This document shows positions 1 to 11,935 of a stretch of DNA of 64,000 nt, in pieces; the first letter of the stretch is position 1; each line of letters starts with the position of its first letter. Source of the DNA: Dissophora ornata (taxonomy: Eukaryota > Mortierellomycota > Mortierellomycetes > Mortierellales > Mortierellaceae); NCBI GenBank assembly GCA_025201705.1, contig MU616568.1:1-64000 (forward strand), written 5' to 3'. The notes below the pieces were generated by a model that ran no database searches, was not told the origin of the DNA, and was given only the letters and a program-made list of their open reading frames with translations. The translations under genes and the position numbers were made by a program.

Positions 1-190
1 ACCCTGACGAGGGGTGGCAATAGTTGCGTGGGCCCACTGGGTTAGCCCGTGGGAACGCGATTGGTTATATAGCGTTGGTGGATACCTTCATTGCGAAGGG
101 GACATTATTCGTAGATTTCTACATGGGATTTTGGCTTTGTTTTCGTCGCGTTATTGAACCAGAGAGACATGTTATTAAAAAAAAAAGACC
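1..190 (+). repeat. Dispersed repeat, copy A (SINE-like)
   Basis: About 190 nt that reappears inverted at 48,780-48,945 and, in part, at 781-905. The shared core includes the motif around 28-90 (GGGAACGCGA... then a TATATAGCGTTGGTGG stretch) and the block ending in AGAGAGACATGTTATT followed by a run of A at about 177-187. A short non-coding unit ending in an A-rich tail is the pattern of a SINE, but I could not confirm polymerase III boxes or target-site duplications, so the class is an inference. The left end is cut by the window border. Confidence 0.65.
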
Positions 191-780
191 ATCCTGATTG
201 CAGACATTGCCTCCACTCACCAATCACCGTTGTTTGAGCGGTAGGAACATGAAATTGCTTCTATGAGCATAACGCGCCAGTGGACACAACTGTGTTGGGC
301 AGCACAGACGTAGCAGAGGTGATTTCATGGGATCTACCCGCAAACAGGGATTAGCAAAGACTGGAACAGCTGCAGAGTGTGAAAGGACTGCGGACGGCCA
401 AGTACTGGGCAACTATTTGGGGACAGACGCAATTGAACGCGATGGGGCGTTTGGGAGGACGATGACAGCGGACCGCCGCAAAAGATGATTTCCCCACAAA
501 ACAGACCACGTTGGGAGCAGGTCTCCGTCTCGGATCCTCTGGATTCAGTCTCCACTCATTCGGACAGAGATTATGAGACAAAGGTCACGGCATCGCGCGC
601 GACTGGCGACCAAACCGTTTATTTGGCTAGCCCGCCCAGACATTCTGCCTTCAGACTTGTTTGAATAAATCATGTCTCTATGGGTAGTGAATCAAAGAAA
701 GGATTGAAGTTCAATACGTCGGCTTAAGATTTCCCCCTCAAATATAATTTGTGTAGAAACATGTCAAGTTGCACGCCTGA

Positions 781-905
781 AGAGGGGTAGCCATAGTTGC
801 GTGGGCCCGTCGGGTCAACCCGTTGGAACGCGAGTGGTTGTGTAGTGTCTGTGAAAGGGGACAGGAGTGTGGTAGAGTCTTCCATGCAATTAAACCAGAG
901 GGTCA
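781..905 (+). repeat. Dispersed repeat, copy B (diverged 5' part)
   Basis: A diverged partial copy of the repeat at position 1. Both share AGTTGCGTGGGCCC, then a GGGT(C/T)A(A/G)CCCGT stretch and GGAACGCGA(G/T)TGGTT. Similarity fades after about 60-80 nt and I see no A-tail. It lies downstream of the helicase gene that ends at 1,105. The remaining sequence between 190 and 1,104 shows nothing I can support as a gene. Confidence 0.55.
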
Positions 906-1104
906 TATCGGTAAAGGCCTTCGAAACGTAAGTGAAAGCCGGTATGCTTTTTGGAGTTAATGATTTCCTAATGAGCAATCGCAAAAAAATTACCGGTAGA
1001 TTCACAGCCTGCAGAGAGTCAATATCTCGCGAAAGCTCGCTATTTCGAGCAAATGCTTTGCAGATCATTTATTGAGCACATCACAGAAAAAATACGTCTG
1101 TATC

Positions 1105-4100
1105 TCAGCGTGGGCAAACCGCGCAAGGCCTGCAAGCGTCACCACAATTTCTGCCACAGGGATGGTTGCCACAGGAGAGCATTCTCTCGCACGGGTAGTT
1201 GCAATCCACTTCCTCGTGATCGCCTGCGTGACACTTAAAGGGACAAGGGTGACCGCAGCCTGGAAATCTTTCGCTACAGGGTTTCGAGCATCCGCCATGC
1301 TCCACGGTGTTAAACTCCGACTCAAGGGCGACTTCAGTGATCATTTCTGGGTGACGAATACACTGCAGTCTGATCCGATTTCCCATCTTGTATTGGCTTG
1401 GGTCCCCTCGAATCAAGCTATGGATGATTTTTGACCAAAGTTCGGATTGCTCCATCAACAGTTTTCCGTTGCCCAAAATATACAGTCCCTATTTGAAAAT
1501 TATAGGCATAAGTCGGCTTCTTTGTTTTAAAAAAAATCGGTTCCTCGAAAGGGTGTCTCTCTACCTTCTTTGCTCGAGACAGGCTGACACAGACACGGTT
1601 ACTGGTCTTCAGGAAACCAATACTGTTGTTGCTGTTGCTCCTGACCAAGCTAAGAATAATAACTTCGTTCTCTTCTCCCTGGAATCCATCCACAGTCGAC
1701 ACTCGAATTTTCTCCGAACCCTTGACAGGGCTCTGGCGCAACTTCTCTAGTATTTTGTTGCGCTGACCAGAGTACATTGCAAGAATCGTAACCTCCGATG
1801 GTGCGTATCCTTGCTGCAGGAGATAAATCGCCAATCTGTACGCGACGCCAGCCTCGTGCGGGTTGAAGTGCGAATTGTTCGATCCAATTTGATCCTCCTC
1901 GTCATGCGTCAAGAACCAAAGCTAGAGAAACGAACCATCAACATTAGGGTTGATCTACATTGTCATCGATGATCAGCCCCAAGATTTGAAACAAACTTAC
2001 GTTATCTACCATGCCCCGGACGTCGCCGTAGTTGCACACACTCTCGTGGTCCTTCAGTTTGGGGTAGATGGGCCGGATCAGGCTGCGGATCTCGGGCCGC
2101 ATACGTCGCTGGACGTCCAGGACCGAGAACGGAAAGTTATTCTTGACAAGCCGCTCAAACATGGAGACGTCAATGTTTCTGGTCTTCAAGTCGTCAACAG
2201 ACATGCTTGGCCGGAGTTGCTCGTGATCCCCAATCAGGAGAAAGTGCTCAATCGAAGGTGTTAAAGCGCACAGAAGATGAGCTTCCATTGTCTCTGAAGC
2301 TTCTTCGCACATCATAACTTTGGGTTTCAACAGGCAGAGCAAGTCGTGGTACTTGGACTGTAAGAAACAATGAGCAGCGAAAATTAGCTTTGCGTACAAA
2401 CATTCACGCAAACTTATCTAAAAGTAATTCGGGGCACTTACTGCTGCTGTGGTGGTCATGCCGATGATGCGTGCAGTTCTGAGAATAGCCGTATCGTTTT
2501 TGCGGAGCTCGGCGCGAATGTTCTCGCAGACCAGGTTGTAAACCTTGTTGAGCTCGCCAAGTCTCGAGGTGACAGTGGCCTGGTACAGGTGCAGCCACTG
2601 CTTGTAAACGCCCATACGTTTTTGTTCAGGTATGTCATGCACGTTGGGTATTTTCATGAAAGGCCCCACATCACCCATCAAACCATCGTCCACATGGCAA
2701 ACAATGGACTGTTTCACGTCGATGGCATGGCCCAACACTTTGTACTCATCAATGTTTCCGACCATGAACTCTTCGACACGTTCCTGGAGCTCCTCCTCAT
2801 CTATTTCAGGCACAATATCGTCCTGTAACGATGCGTCATCAAAGACAGATATCGCATTCGGGTTTTGGACAGGAGGTGCCGCCCGTAACCAAGGTTCCGC
2901 AGTGGGATTTTCTTCCTGATCAAACCTCGTTACCCATCCGTCGCAGGCAAAGGAGTCGAATTGCTCCTGCGAAATAACACCCAGGTTGAGCAGTTGCGTG
3001 AGCGGGACGTACTCCACAGCCATCTCTTCCAGCAAAGACAGCATCTCCGACTCAAGCTTGGTCTTCAGCTTGTAGAGTCTCACAGGCGAGCTGCTCGTAA
3101 CGCCATCATTGCGAGCCTCTTGCGGATTCTCTTTGTAGTTTTTTCGAACATTATACAATGTCTTAGTGCCAACCTTCTCGCTCTTTGACCGCGAACCCAG
3201 TCGGATGACGCGATCCTCAAATCTCATGATTCCCTCCAGAAACTGGTCCAGAGCATGGTTGGTTTGGCAAATCACGATGATTGGCCCCATTGCTGCAGTG
3301 CGACACTGTTCCAAAAGGATGCGCGTGGTTAAAAGACCGAGAAATGTCTTTCCTGTACCGGGTGGTCCTTGCACAATGGCAAACTCACTGGTCAGCATGC
3401 GCTGCATTGCATCAAGGACGTTGGGCTGGACCTTTTTGCTCTTTGAGCTCGATGCCAACGGGTCCTCGCGCACGCGTTTGCCCCTTGAACCCTGCTCGTC
3501 ACCCTTCAGGATCGATGGAAATTCCAAAACGGACTTCTCAACAAAATCTCTGTCCCACAGGTTGGAGATATTGCGGCTATAAGCGGGTTGCTCCAGTTCC
3601 GCTTCAAGTCCAACGAGCTGTGGTTGAAATGGCATATTGGCAGGATCGATGTCTTGAAGGCATTTCAGAATATGCCGGTACGCCTCAAAGTATCCTTGCA
3701 TGGCCTCGATCATGGTGTATGAGATATCCGGGTCAAAGTCCAATCGCGAATCTGGGGTGAGGAACATTATGCCGACCCTCAAGTCGCGTGGATTCTGCAA
3801 ATATTCGATATCGCGCTCAATGACAGTGGCGAACCTGAAGTGCTCGAAGTGATCAGTCGAAAGGCAAACAATCGTTCCTGGAATGAGTCGCTTGGACTGC
3901 TTCCAGTTGACCCTACGGCCATCCACAATAAAGGTCATACGATGGACCAGCCCGACGCTCGCAAACAAGAGCGCCATGGGCCGTACCTGTCAATAGGCTC
4001 GTTATGTTTCGATTAATATTCTTTGCACGTGGAAATAAATGCCAGAAACATTTATGATATACTGTTGCATAACTTACATGAGTATAGATCATCATGTCGT

Positions 4101-5195
4101 TATCATCCACGGTGCCAGTTCGATAAGAACGAATGGCATATCGCACCGGGAGAGTACAGTCTGCGCGAAGAAGGCGAAAGTGGGTCTCTATATAGGCCTC
4201 CGTGGAATCATAAGCCTTGTGAACAATATTCTCTGGTGGATCCGGATACTCTTCATCATTGATGTCTTCATCAGTTGGGAAGACAGATACAAATCGAAAG
4301 TTGTCTATTGAGGATTGATGGGTATATTAGCTCGCCACATACCGTTGCCATGTTCAGATAATGGCGATGGCTAGCCAACACATCCTTCTCTATACCTGAA
4401 GCCAAATTGTATTTCCAGGAATCGTCAAGCAGAGGTCGAGGCTTTTTGACCCCGGCGTATGGGTCTTTGTCAGGAGGGGGGATCTGCCGGTTATCCAGCT
4501 TGTTTTGTCCCTTTTGCTGGGTCTGTCTAACAGACCCCCGCTTCAAATTTTGGCCCCCAGGGACGCCTGGATTGGAAACGAAGATAGTAAGTAAAATTTC
4601 AAAGGAAACGTGTCAGCAAGGCTGGGACTCGAGGAGAGTAATATAGCTTACGTTGCTGCGGATAATGGTGAGGGGGTTGTTGCTGGGATGGTTGGCGATT
4701 TTGTTGCCGAGGCTGTTGTCGAGCATGCTGTCGACCTGGTGGAGCTGATGGTGTCTCATCGAACCAGCCAAAAGCCTCTCCTCTGGCTCCACCAAACGCA
4801 TCGCTATTACCGCTATTCTGACGAGCATTCACGGCTGGCCTACGACCCTGAAGAGTTTGTGCAGTAGATAATGTTCATGCGTTATAAACTTTAGCACATC
4901 TCAACTAGACTGCTGGAAGTCAAAGACGCTATGCGAGGCGCTGGAAGTCAAGACGCTATGCGAGGCTTACGTGAGCTGTACTTTGTAGCGCCCAATTGTC
5001 TTTGGACTCTGGCGAGTCTACATGGGCTATGAAGGTTAAACGTGATGGTTAATCGCCGGTTTGTTGTTTCAGGAATGCTCGCAATAATGAGTGGTGACGT
5101 TTCCATCGGCATAAGTACTTACCATACTTGCACGAATTGCCAAAACTGCAGTGGCCGGTATTCTGGAATGTGTGGCAGGGTCGTTTCTTGAACAT
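1105..5195 (-). CDS. ZNFX1/Hrr1-like SF1 RNA helicase with CCCH and NF-X1 zinc fingers
   Basis: Nine exons with closed phases: 5195-5123, 5026-4971, 4847-4652, 4566-4396, 4304-4078, 3986-2442, 2357-2001, 1921-1565, 1488-1105; 1,121 residues. The start is the first ATG before a CCCH finger (C-x8-C-x5-C-x3-H, residues about 7-25, split by intron 1). A Gln/Pro-rich linker follows, then the ZNFX1-type segment with YIETHFRLLR. The helicase core has Walker A GPPGTGKT (about 449), the MCEEA Walker B motif, GDHEQLRP, QRRMRPEI, VDGFQGEE and SLSRAK. The C-terminus carries only part of an NF-X1 Cys/His array (about 1,065-1,121). The family includes human ZNFX1 and fission yeast Hrr1, which act with RNA-dependent RNA polymerase in small-RNA silencing. 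A role in RNAi here is inferred from the family. At 1,121 residues it is shorter than ZNFX1, mostly because the NF-X1 array is short. Confidence 0.93.
4912..4966. repeat. 27/28-nt tandem duplication inside helicase intron 2
   Basis: Two adjacent near-identical copies of a unit starting GCTGGAAGTCAA and ending GCTATGCGAGGC, differing by one A. Both lie entirely within the intron between helicase exons 2 and 3 (4,848-4,970), so the duplication does not alter the protein. Confidence 0.85.
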
Positions 5196-5920
5196 TGTGG
5201 TCTCCTCTTTGAGTATTCTCTCTGAGCACTTCTTGTTTGCAGGACTCAGGGAAGCAAGGTGGGGCAAAGAGATAACAGGTGGTCATTCGACTGTCAATAG
5301 AAAGAAGAGCACAGGCGCGTCCGAGCTCCAGTGACTGTCCTGTCGCGTTGTTTCGTCAAGCACGAATCACCAGAAAGAGCGCTATGCTCGATTATCCTTC
5401 ACAGCAACTTGATGTCATCGCCATATGCCTTTCGCTGTCAAAAGGTCCCCCATGGCAACTGCACACTACCGGGCAAAATGGCTCATGCGAATAAAGGAGG
5501 CCAGCAAACTCCCATTGTTGCAAATTTGATATCGGCCTTGGACATGATCAACCGATAAGGGAAAGACAAGCATCTGCGCTCATATTAGAAGCTTTCGTCA
5601 AGGGCCATTCAGGAGACACGAGCTTAGCGTTGCTGGAATGGACATTTTCCCAAGGAGCTTTTTGAATAGAAATATGTCTGACGAATCCTTGTGCCCAATT
5701 CAATTTGCTAAAAGGTGGGGTGAGTTGATCATTCTCTAGGGCGTTCTGTCAGCTCCTTTCATCCTTCTCGTCTCTTATCTTTGCAACAAACCCGAATTCT
5801 CTATCAAAAAAACCTTGCCATCTTCCAAGAAATCAAAACGCATCCACATTCGCCTTCCTCATACAACCAAAGCAAGTGCACCAGCTCTCGCCACCTGGCC
5901 CGTATAACGATCTATCACAA

Positions 5921-6808
5921 ATGACTACACTCATCTCCACGAGCCCCATCGCCCTCCGCAACCCCTTCTTGCCACTCGAACCCGAACTCCACCACGAGCC
6001 CAACATCAAGGGCGCTTCGTCAGCACTAAGCGGCGTTGTCAAATCTGCCAAAGTTGATGATCACGAACGCCTTGCGCAGGCAGCTAGGGAGGGTGATTTG
6101 GACCTCTCCACCTGGTGCGTCGTTAACTCTACCTATCTGTCAGAGGACGAGCAAAGCGACGGAACTGAAGAAGGCGGACAGGACGGCGACGAAATCTATC
6201 TCTGGCAGCCGACCTCAGGCGATGGTCTCGAAACCACTGGATCACAGGAGTCCGACCTGGCTCCCTTAAGGCTGTCACTGTCTAGCGATGGCTTTATGAA
6301 CATCAGCAAGGCCATTTTGGACCACAGTACCAACAGCACCCTTGCCACAGCCCCTGAGCGTCTAGATTCCTGGGTTGTGAAAGTTAATAAGAAATGCAAT
6401 AAGACCCGGGATGAATCCAAGCCAGCGGCACCTGCAGCAACATCACCTTTGCCTGCAGATACCAATTCCACATCACTGGGTTGCAATTCCACACAAACAT
6501 TACCCATGATGGACCCCTCAGAGAAACGAAAGGAGTCTATAGTTGATGCTCAGGACAAGGAGAAATATGGTGGAGCTGCAACTTATATGTCGATGACAGA
6601 GCACGAGCTCTCAAAGTCTTTCAACGCTGTCAAGATCAAGAATAGCCGTGTGGCGACACAGCATGACCGTGACCTTGCGAGGGCTCTGGGCTGTATCTCT
6701 GAGAAAACAGACGAGGTCGACAAGAAGGCACTTCGATCGCGATCTTGCAAGAGCAAGACGAAGAGCAAGACCAACAACAAGGCCAATGTCTTTACTAATG
6801 ACTTTTAA
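5921..6808 (+). CDS. Unknown Ser/Thr- and Asp/Glu-rich protein, 295 aa
   Basis: Single-exon frame from the first in-frame ATG at 5,921 (an upstream GTG at 5,876 is not needed) to TAA at 6,806. I recognise no domain and see no signal peptide or membrane segment. The middle (about residues 70-110) is acidic. The C-terminus (about 275-295) is Lys/Arg/Ser-rich, with short basic clusters that could act as a nuclear localisation signal (inference). It is transcribed divergently from the helicase at 5,195, so 5,196-5,920 is a shared promoter region. A CT-rich leader and a run of 19 T just after the stop (about 6,831-6,849) fit a transcript unit. Probably lineage-restricted. Confidence 0.7.
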   Translation: MTTLISTSPIALRNPFLPLEPELHHEPNIKGASSALSGVVKSAKVDDHERLAQAAREGDLDLSTWCVVNSTYLSEDEQSDGTEEGGQDGDEIYLWQPTSGDGLETTGSQESDLAPLRLSLSSDGFMNISKAILDHSTNSTLATAPERLDSWVVKVNKKCNKTRDESKPAAPAATSPLPADTNSTSLGCNSTQTLPMMDPSEKRKESIVDAQDKEKYGGAATYMSMTEHELSKSFNAVKIKNSRVATQHDRDLARALGCISEKTDEVDKKALRSRSCKSKTKSKTNNKANVFTNDF

Positions 6809-7036
6809 AATAGATCCTATCCTTTTCTTCTTTTTTTTTTTTTTTTTTTATTGTTCACGTTGAGTACCGGGTGCTGGATTGTTTCTCTAGACAGCCATGC
6901 CGCTGCTCTGCATCACATTATTGGACAGGCAGAATAAACAGCGAGACGCGTCTCTCTCTCCCCTCTCCCCATTGTCCTCAGTCAAATCAGATTCATTCTT
7001 CAAGCCACGAGTTTACAGTCGTGACATATTTGAGAT

Positions 7037-7243
7037 CTATACTACATTCAGTTGCTTTCGCTCCGTCGGCCACTTCGTCACCATCTTCTTGGTCTTCTTT
7101 GACTTGCCTCCCAACCCCAGACCTGTCCTACCCGAGCTTTCCTTTTCGCTCTTCCTCAGTAGGGCCAAGAGCCGCAGCATCTTTGAAAGTTTCAGATATT
7201 GGGCGATATATTGTGGTCGCTTGGGTCCAACACGCAAATTCAT
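7037..7243 (-). CDS. Possible small basic protein, 68 aa (weak)
   Basis: In the 656-bp gap between the previous gene and the chitinase, the minus strand has a frame from an ATG near 7,243 to a stop at 7,037. It encodes a Lys/Arg/Gly-rich, Leu-containing product with a central LSKMLRLLALLRKSEK segment that could form an amphipathic helix. The opposite strand is also open (6,897-7,343), so one of the two may be a shadow. I favour the minus strand because its composition looks more like a real basic protein. No homology can be claimed. Confidence 0.25.
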   Translation of the reverse strand: MNLRVGPKRPQYIAQYLKLSKMLRLLALLRKSEKESSGRTGLGLGGKSKKTKKMVTKWPTERKQLNVV

Positions 7244-7465
7244 CTTGTACGAGGCCCTTGACGGTTCTAACCCTTCCGCTGAATCTTCATCTTTTCCGTC
7301 ACGGTCGCGGGCAGTTGTCCGCACGAGCTCAAGCTCTCTGTAAAAATAGAGCGATGGCGACAGCTGACCCTTGTCTGCAGAAAAAAAAATATATGCGTAA
7401 ACGAAAGCGACAGTGTGATTTGTTCATAGAAAATGTCAGTCATCATTCCCCCTAAAATAATGTTA

Positions 7466-9803
7466 TTAGTGAAAAAGCAAGAGAATAAAGAGTCGTTTAC
7501 CATAGCAGGGACTCCCAGTACTCCAACCCACTGAGGTACAAGTAAAAGCCTGCCAGGACTCGGTGCATCCGGCAGGTGTAGGGCACCTCGTCAGTACAAC
7601 ATTGCCTACGGGTGTCTCCGGTAAGACATGCGGATACTGGATGACTACCGAACATCTCTTTCGCTTCGATGCAACATAGGGGACTAGTCCTGGCATTCCC
7701 AGAACATTCGGAGAGATGGATCTCATCCATGCCGGCGGCGTGGCGATAGTAGGACACACGGCAGGGCTAGAGTCCCTGACTGGACCGAGTGGCGCCCCAG
7801 CTCGAGGAGCCGACGTCGTTGTTGAAAGTGCCGCTGTAAATCCACTTGAGGTAGATGCTAGAATGAACTCATGCGATGTAGTAGCCTGTGCGATAGTTGG
7901 ATGCGAAGAGCTACTCCACTCCAGACTCGCCGTGGAAACGTCTCCTATTTCAACAGGAACAGCGTGTGGCCCGATAAATGGAACTTGAGGAATCGCGCGC
8001 GGCTGAACCTGACTCTTTTTATAAAGCGTAGTATCAGCCTCCTTGCTTGTCATGTCCAGGTCCTGGTCAAGACTCCACCACATCACACCTGCAAGGTCTA
8101 GCTCTGTCACCAGCTGAAGCTTCAGATCCAAGCTTGGTCGATCGTCATACCCAACCCAGTTATTTCTACGGTCTCCATACACGAAATAAAACGCCCGACT
8201 ATCCGGATCCCACTGTGGACGGATCGGCTGAGAATCTTGGCCACGACTCTCCTGATGGGGAGAGTGGATGAGGTTCGCGATTTCATTATAGGCAATATCA
8301 CCTCGGGTCTCGATACAACTCGTGGGATCGCCTCCAGCGGAGAACTTTGCTTTTCCAGGGTGTGTCTCTGAAGTATCTGCGAGAACAAAGGTTTTTCCGT
8401 AGAGAGCCAATCCCAGGACGATCTTTTTATGAGGGACTCCTTGATCGAGATAAAGCTCGACTGCACCCTGAACGCTATGGCCGCTGTGAGCCTCTGTTGG
8501 CGTCTGGACTAGGGCAGTGTGGATATTCACAACATGACTCGAGTCGTAGGATCCATAAAGATCTGAAGATACACATCATCGTTATACATATGGCGTCTGA
8601 AAACTAAATCCAACCATGTACAGTACACGAAGCGCGTTTCGACATACCATAAGTCATAATCATGATAAAATCCGTATACTGCGAAACCTTGTCCAGCTCG
8701 AACCCTTGAATTCCTTCCCTGAACGAAGCGCCCGCGAGAGAAAGCACGAAGCCACTCCCTTCATCATCAAATGCCTGCCTCATCTCTTTAAACAATGCCG
8801 TGACGAACTCGCGGTCGCGGTAAGCGGGATACTCGTAATCGATATCAACACCGTCGAATCCGTAAAACCGACAGAACTCAATACAGCCATCAATAAATGC
8901 CTTTCGCGCGCTTCGCGACCGAATCATGTTCTCGAAACGATTCTGTGTATCGTCTCTTTTCGAATCTGGATGAGTAAAGCTCCAGCCGCCAATAGAGATC
9001 ATGACCCTGGTCCTTGTGGGCATCTTCAATTTGTTGATATCAAAGTAAAGGCTCTCGTCGCTTGGATCAGCTGGATAGAGTTTGCCGTCGTGGTCGAAGT
9101 AGACAAAGGCAAACATAACATAATCCAGTGACGACCAAGGGATCGACGAAGGCAGGTAGGGCCGTTGATGGCAATTGCTCCTTCCCTGGCCTCTGAATTG
9201 AGTCCACCCTGGAAAGTACGCAATGTTCACCAAAGTATCATCCGTGGGCGATTTGCGCACGGTACGAGGGATCCGGAATTTGCTTCCCTCATGATTTGGC
9301 ATCATCCGTCGCCTTTCCGTTAAATCAAATCCATGCCGTTTTGGTGGCCGTTTCTTACGGATTTTTTGATCTCCGGGGTCTTTGACGTTATTATCACATT
9401 GACCGAAGGCCAGTTGACATCCGTCCTGACAATAGCTGTCGCCATTGCCACAGAATCCCCATTGGGAGCAGCATGGACTCTCTGAAGGGCATCTCAAAAC
9501 AGTTCCACCAGGGCCGCACATCACATCTACCATGGCAGCGAAGTCACCTTCTTTCTTCCTATCCTTCCCATTGCCTAGGCGACCAATGTCCTTGTCGTCT
9601 TCGGTATGGCGCTTTTCCTTTGCTGAATTGCCGTTTCCCTTCCATTCTTGCGATGGAGGTATAAATTTGCCACTGGTATGTTCAGGTTTGTGTTTGTTTG
9701 TCGAACGTTGGTGAGCTTCTGCAAGTGTTGATATCCAAAAGACAGCAAGGGCTGTCGCTGCCAGGAATATCCAGACTTTATAGACTTTATGACTTAGCGC
9801 CAT
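7466..9803 (-). CDS. Secreted GH18 chitinase with CBM18 chitin-binding module
   Basis: Two exons, 9803-8648 and 8562-7466, joined at MTYG/DLYGSYD. A cleavable signal peptide spans residues 1-30 (hydrophobic core around AATALAVFWIS). A CBM18 hevein-like module with eight Cys and CCSQWGFCG follows at about 95-135. The GH18 barrel (about 185-600) has SIGGWSF and the catalytic DGVDIDYEYP, whose final Glu is the proton donor, and MWWSLDQD near the end of the barrel. It should hydrolyse chitin outside the cell or in the wall. A Ser/Thr-rich linker leads to a C-terminus I cannot settle. The annotated frame runs to 7,466, but the +1 frame from about 7,770 to 7,497 is also open and gives a Cys-rich tail with two CC pairs. 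An intron or small frameshift may lie near 7,770. Confidence 0.9.
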
Positions 9804-10058
9804 GATTCAAGCTAAGAGACTATGGAAAGTGGCAGACGGAAGAGAGACATAGAGTATTCAGGAAACAACGAGCGCTTTAACAGAATGTCCAGGAAAAGGG
9901 GTGCGAGAGACGAAGAAGCATCATTTAAGGAGTGGGCACGAATGTTCGCCCCTGTAGATATACTAAACTTCAGGAGCATTGACGGTAATAGTGGAAGGCC
10001 TATTTATTTATTATTAAGGAACTCGAGATGTAATGCAATTGTGGGCGTGTTCTCAATG

Positions 10059-11935
10059 TCATGGCAGGTTGGTGTTATTGCTGGGGTTGTTTGAGCTGCT
10101 GTTGCCAACATTACCATCATTAATCACATAAGGAGCACTGTATAAACTGGCCCCTGAGTAGCTAGTAGTGTAAGGCGGCACATAGCTATTGTCCATCCCT
10201 TGGGTCTGGAATGAATATCCGCTAGTGGATCCTGAACTGCCGCCGTATCCGCCGAAACCCATGGCAGAAGAGGTGAATGGCAGCATGTGCGACTGGGTAG
10301 GACTGTTCAGGGCCGTGACCGGCTCAGACATGTATCCTGTTGGAGGGCCAGCGAGTACAGCATGGCTCATGATCGGCGTTGTCGATGCAGATGCAGATCC
10401 GAGCTGGCTTGGTGGGACCTTGCGTTTATATGGTCCGCGCTTGATACCCTTTTTGCGGACCTTGCGGGTCGAGTCCACGCAAGTTTCAGTGAGTCCATAC
10501 TTGATGCAGCGGGAGCAAGGTCTTCCCTCATCACATTTTTTGCATGCCTTTTGACAGTTCACTATCAGGTCAATGGAGAAAAAAAATCAAAAGTAAAATA
10601 AAAGGCGTGTTAGCTAAGCAAAAAGGCAGTGACAACGAATGTCAAGTGATAGAACGGAGCAAGCGCAACGTGTTGTGAACAAAAGTCAACCACCACAGTG
10701 ATTAGTCTAGCCCTTCTTTGCTCTCCCGTACCACAACAAAGTATTATGACTCAATGACAACGAGCCTTCTGCTCTCGCCCCCTATTGTGTGTCCATCTCC
10801 ATTTCTCTCCTGATTCTGAGCGACACAAAATTTCGATATGGCCGCCTTATTTTTTTCCCAGGGTCGAGCGCTCCATTATTTTGTTAGTCTCGACGGTCTG
10901 CATAATCCGCGTTTGGGCAACCGTTGTAAAGGAAACGAGCCAAAAAAGGAACAACATATCTCACGCCCATATGACAAAGAACAAAAAGATGGCGAACGAC
11001 AGTGGATGACACGAGAGACGACACCTACCACAAGCGTTCTTGACCTGGCGACGCTTCGGCTTCTGGACCATATTGGGGTCAGACAGTTGAAGGTGCTCGA
11101 GTGTTGGGGAAGTTGGCATTGAGCTGTATGGAGTTGACTGGTTCGAATGATAGGGCGTGGAAGCTGCTGAGCTGAGTGCCGATCCTAATAACTGGTGGTA
11201 TTGGGCGTAATGCGCTTCGGACAGAGGGGGCACAAGAGGTGCATACTGCGGCTGCTGGCGAAGAGGTGCTGGGGGCATTGAGCTGAATGACATATTGGGC
11301 GCAGACTGCTGTTGTTGCTGTTGCTGTTGCGGCTGCTGGTATGATTGCTGCTGCTGCTGCTGGTGGGATGGCGAAGCAGGGTAGAAACTGGCGGTCAGGC
11401 TGCTCGTCGACATGTTTTGGTTGGGGTGCTGGTGCTGCTGCTGGCTGTGGTATGAGTATTGGCTTGAGTGCTGTTGATGCTGCTGTGGTTGAGGAGACTG
11501 GCGGTAGAGACTGGAGCTGCTCTGACCATAGTGTACGTTGCCAGAGGGGTTGTACTGCAGGTTGGCCAAGTTAGGCGAAGAGGGCGCCGAAGTGTAAGCC
11601 ATTAAAGGCGTCGTCGAGCCACTGTTTGCTCCACTCATCAGCCCCGATCCAGTGGGCACGGGCGCCAAGGACGAGGAGTTCATACCAGCCCCAGAGGAAG
11701 GAGACTGAGAGCTTGTCTGCATGCTCAGACTCATGAGATGGTTATTGATATTGTAGGGATTGGGTGGCAAAGCAGCAAAGGAGTTTAGGTTGCCCGCGGA
11801 GGATCCCTGGAGACCACCGTAGGACTGAGCGGAGCCATGATTGACCTGCTGTTGTTGCTGCTGCTGTTGTTGTTGGTGCTGTTGTTGGTGTTGGTGTTGT
11901 TGGTGTTGCTGCTGTTGTTGCGACGGGACGTTCAT
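10059..11935 (-). CDS. Zn2Cys6 transcription factor with long Gln-rich N-terminus
   Basis: Two exons, 11935-11029 and 10561-10059; 469 residues, phases closed. The intron splits the DNA-binding domain just after its first Cys. The joined motif is C-x2-C-x6-C-x6-C-x2-C-x8-C (NACVNCQKACKKC..., residues about 302-330) followed by the basic KRGPYKRK linker, a recognisable Zn2Cys6 binuclear cluster. Residues 1-290 are Gln/His/Ser/Pro-rich, probably an activation region. The C-terminal third is Gly/Ser/Tyr-rich. The start is the first in-frame ATG. Upstream, a GTGAGT donor at 12,055 and a CAG acceptor at 11,967 suggest an 89-nt intron in the 5' leader. Target genes cannot be read from the sequence. 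Confidence 0.9.
11847..11921. repeat. CAR trinucleotide tract encoding poly-Gln/His
   Basis: Imperfect CAA/CAG/CAC run on the coding (minus) strand near the start of the Zn2Cys6 factor, encoding Gln runs broken by His. The codon mix shows it is not a pure microsatellite. Length variation between strains is likely (inference). Confidence 0.8.

Noticed and set aside
11139..11160. B-box-like GGTTCGAAT sequence
   Set aside because: It lies within the Zn2Cys6 coding exon and no A box or cloverleaf surrounds it.
11287..11574. Ala/Gly-rich plus-strand frame opposite the Zn2Cys6 factor
   Set aside because: Shadow of the CAG/CAA tract on the coding strand.
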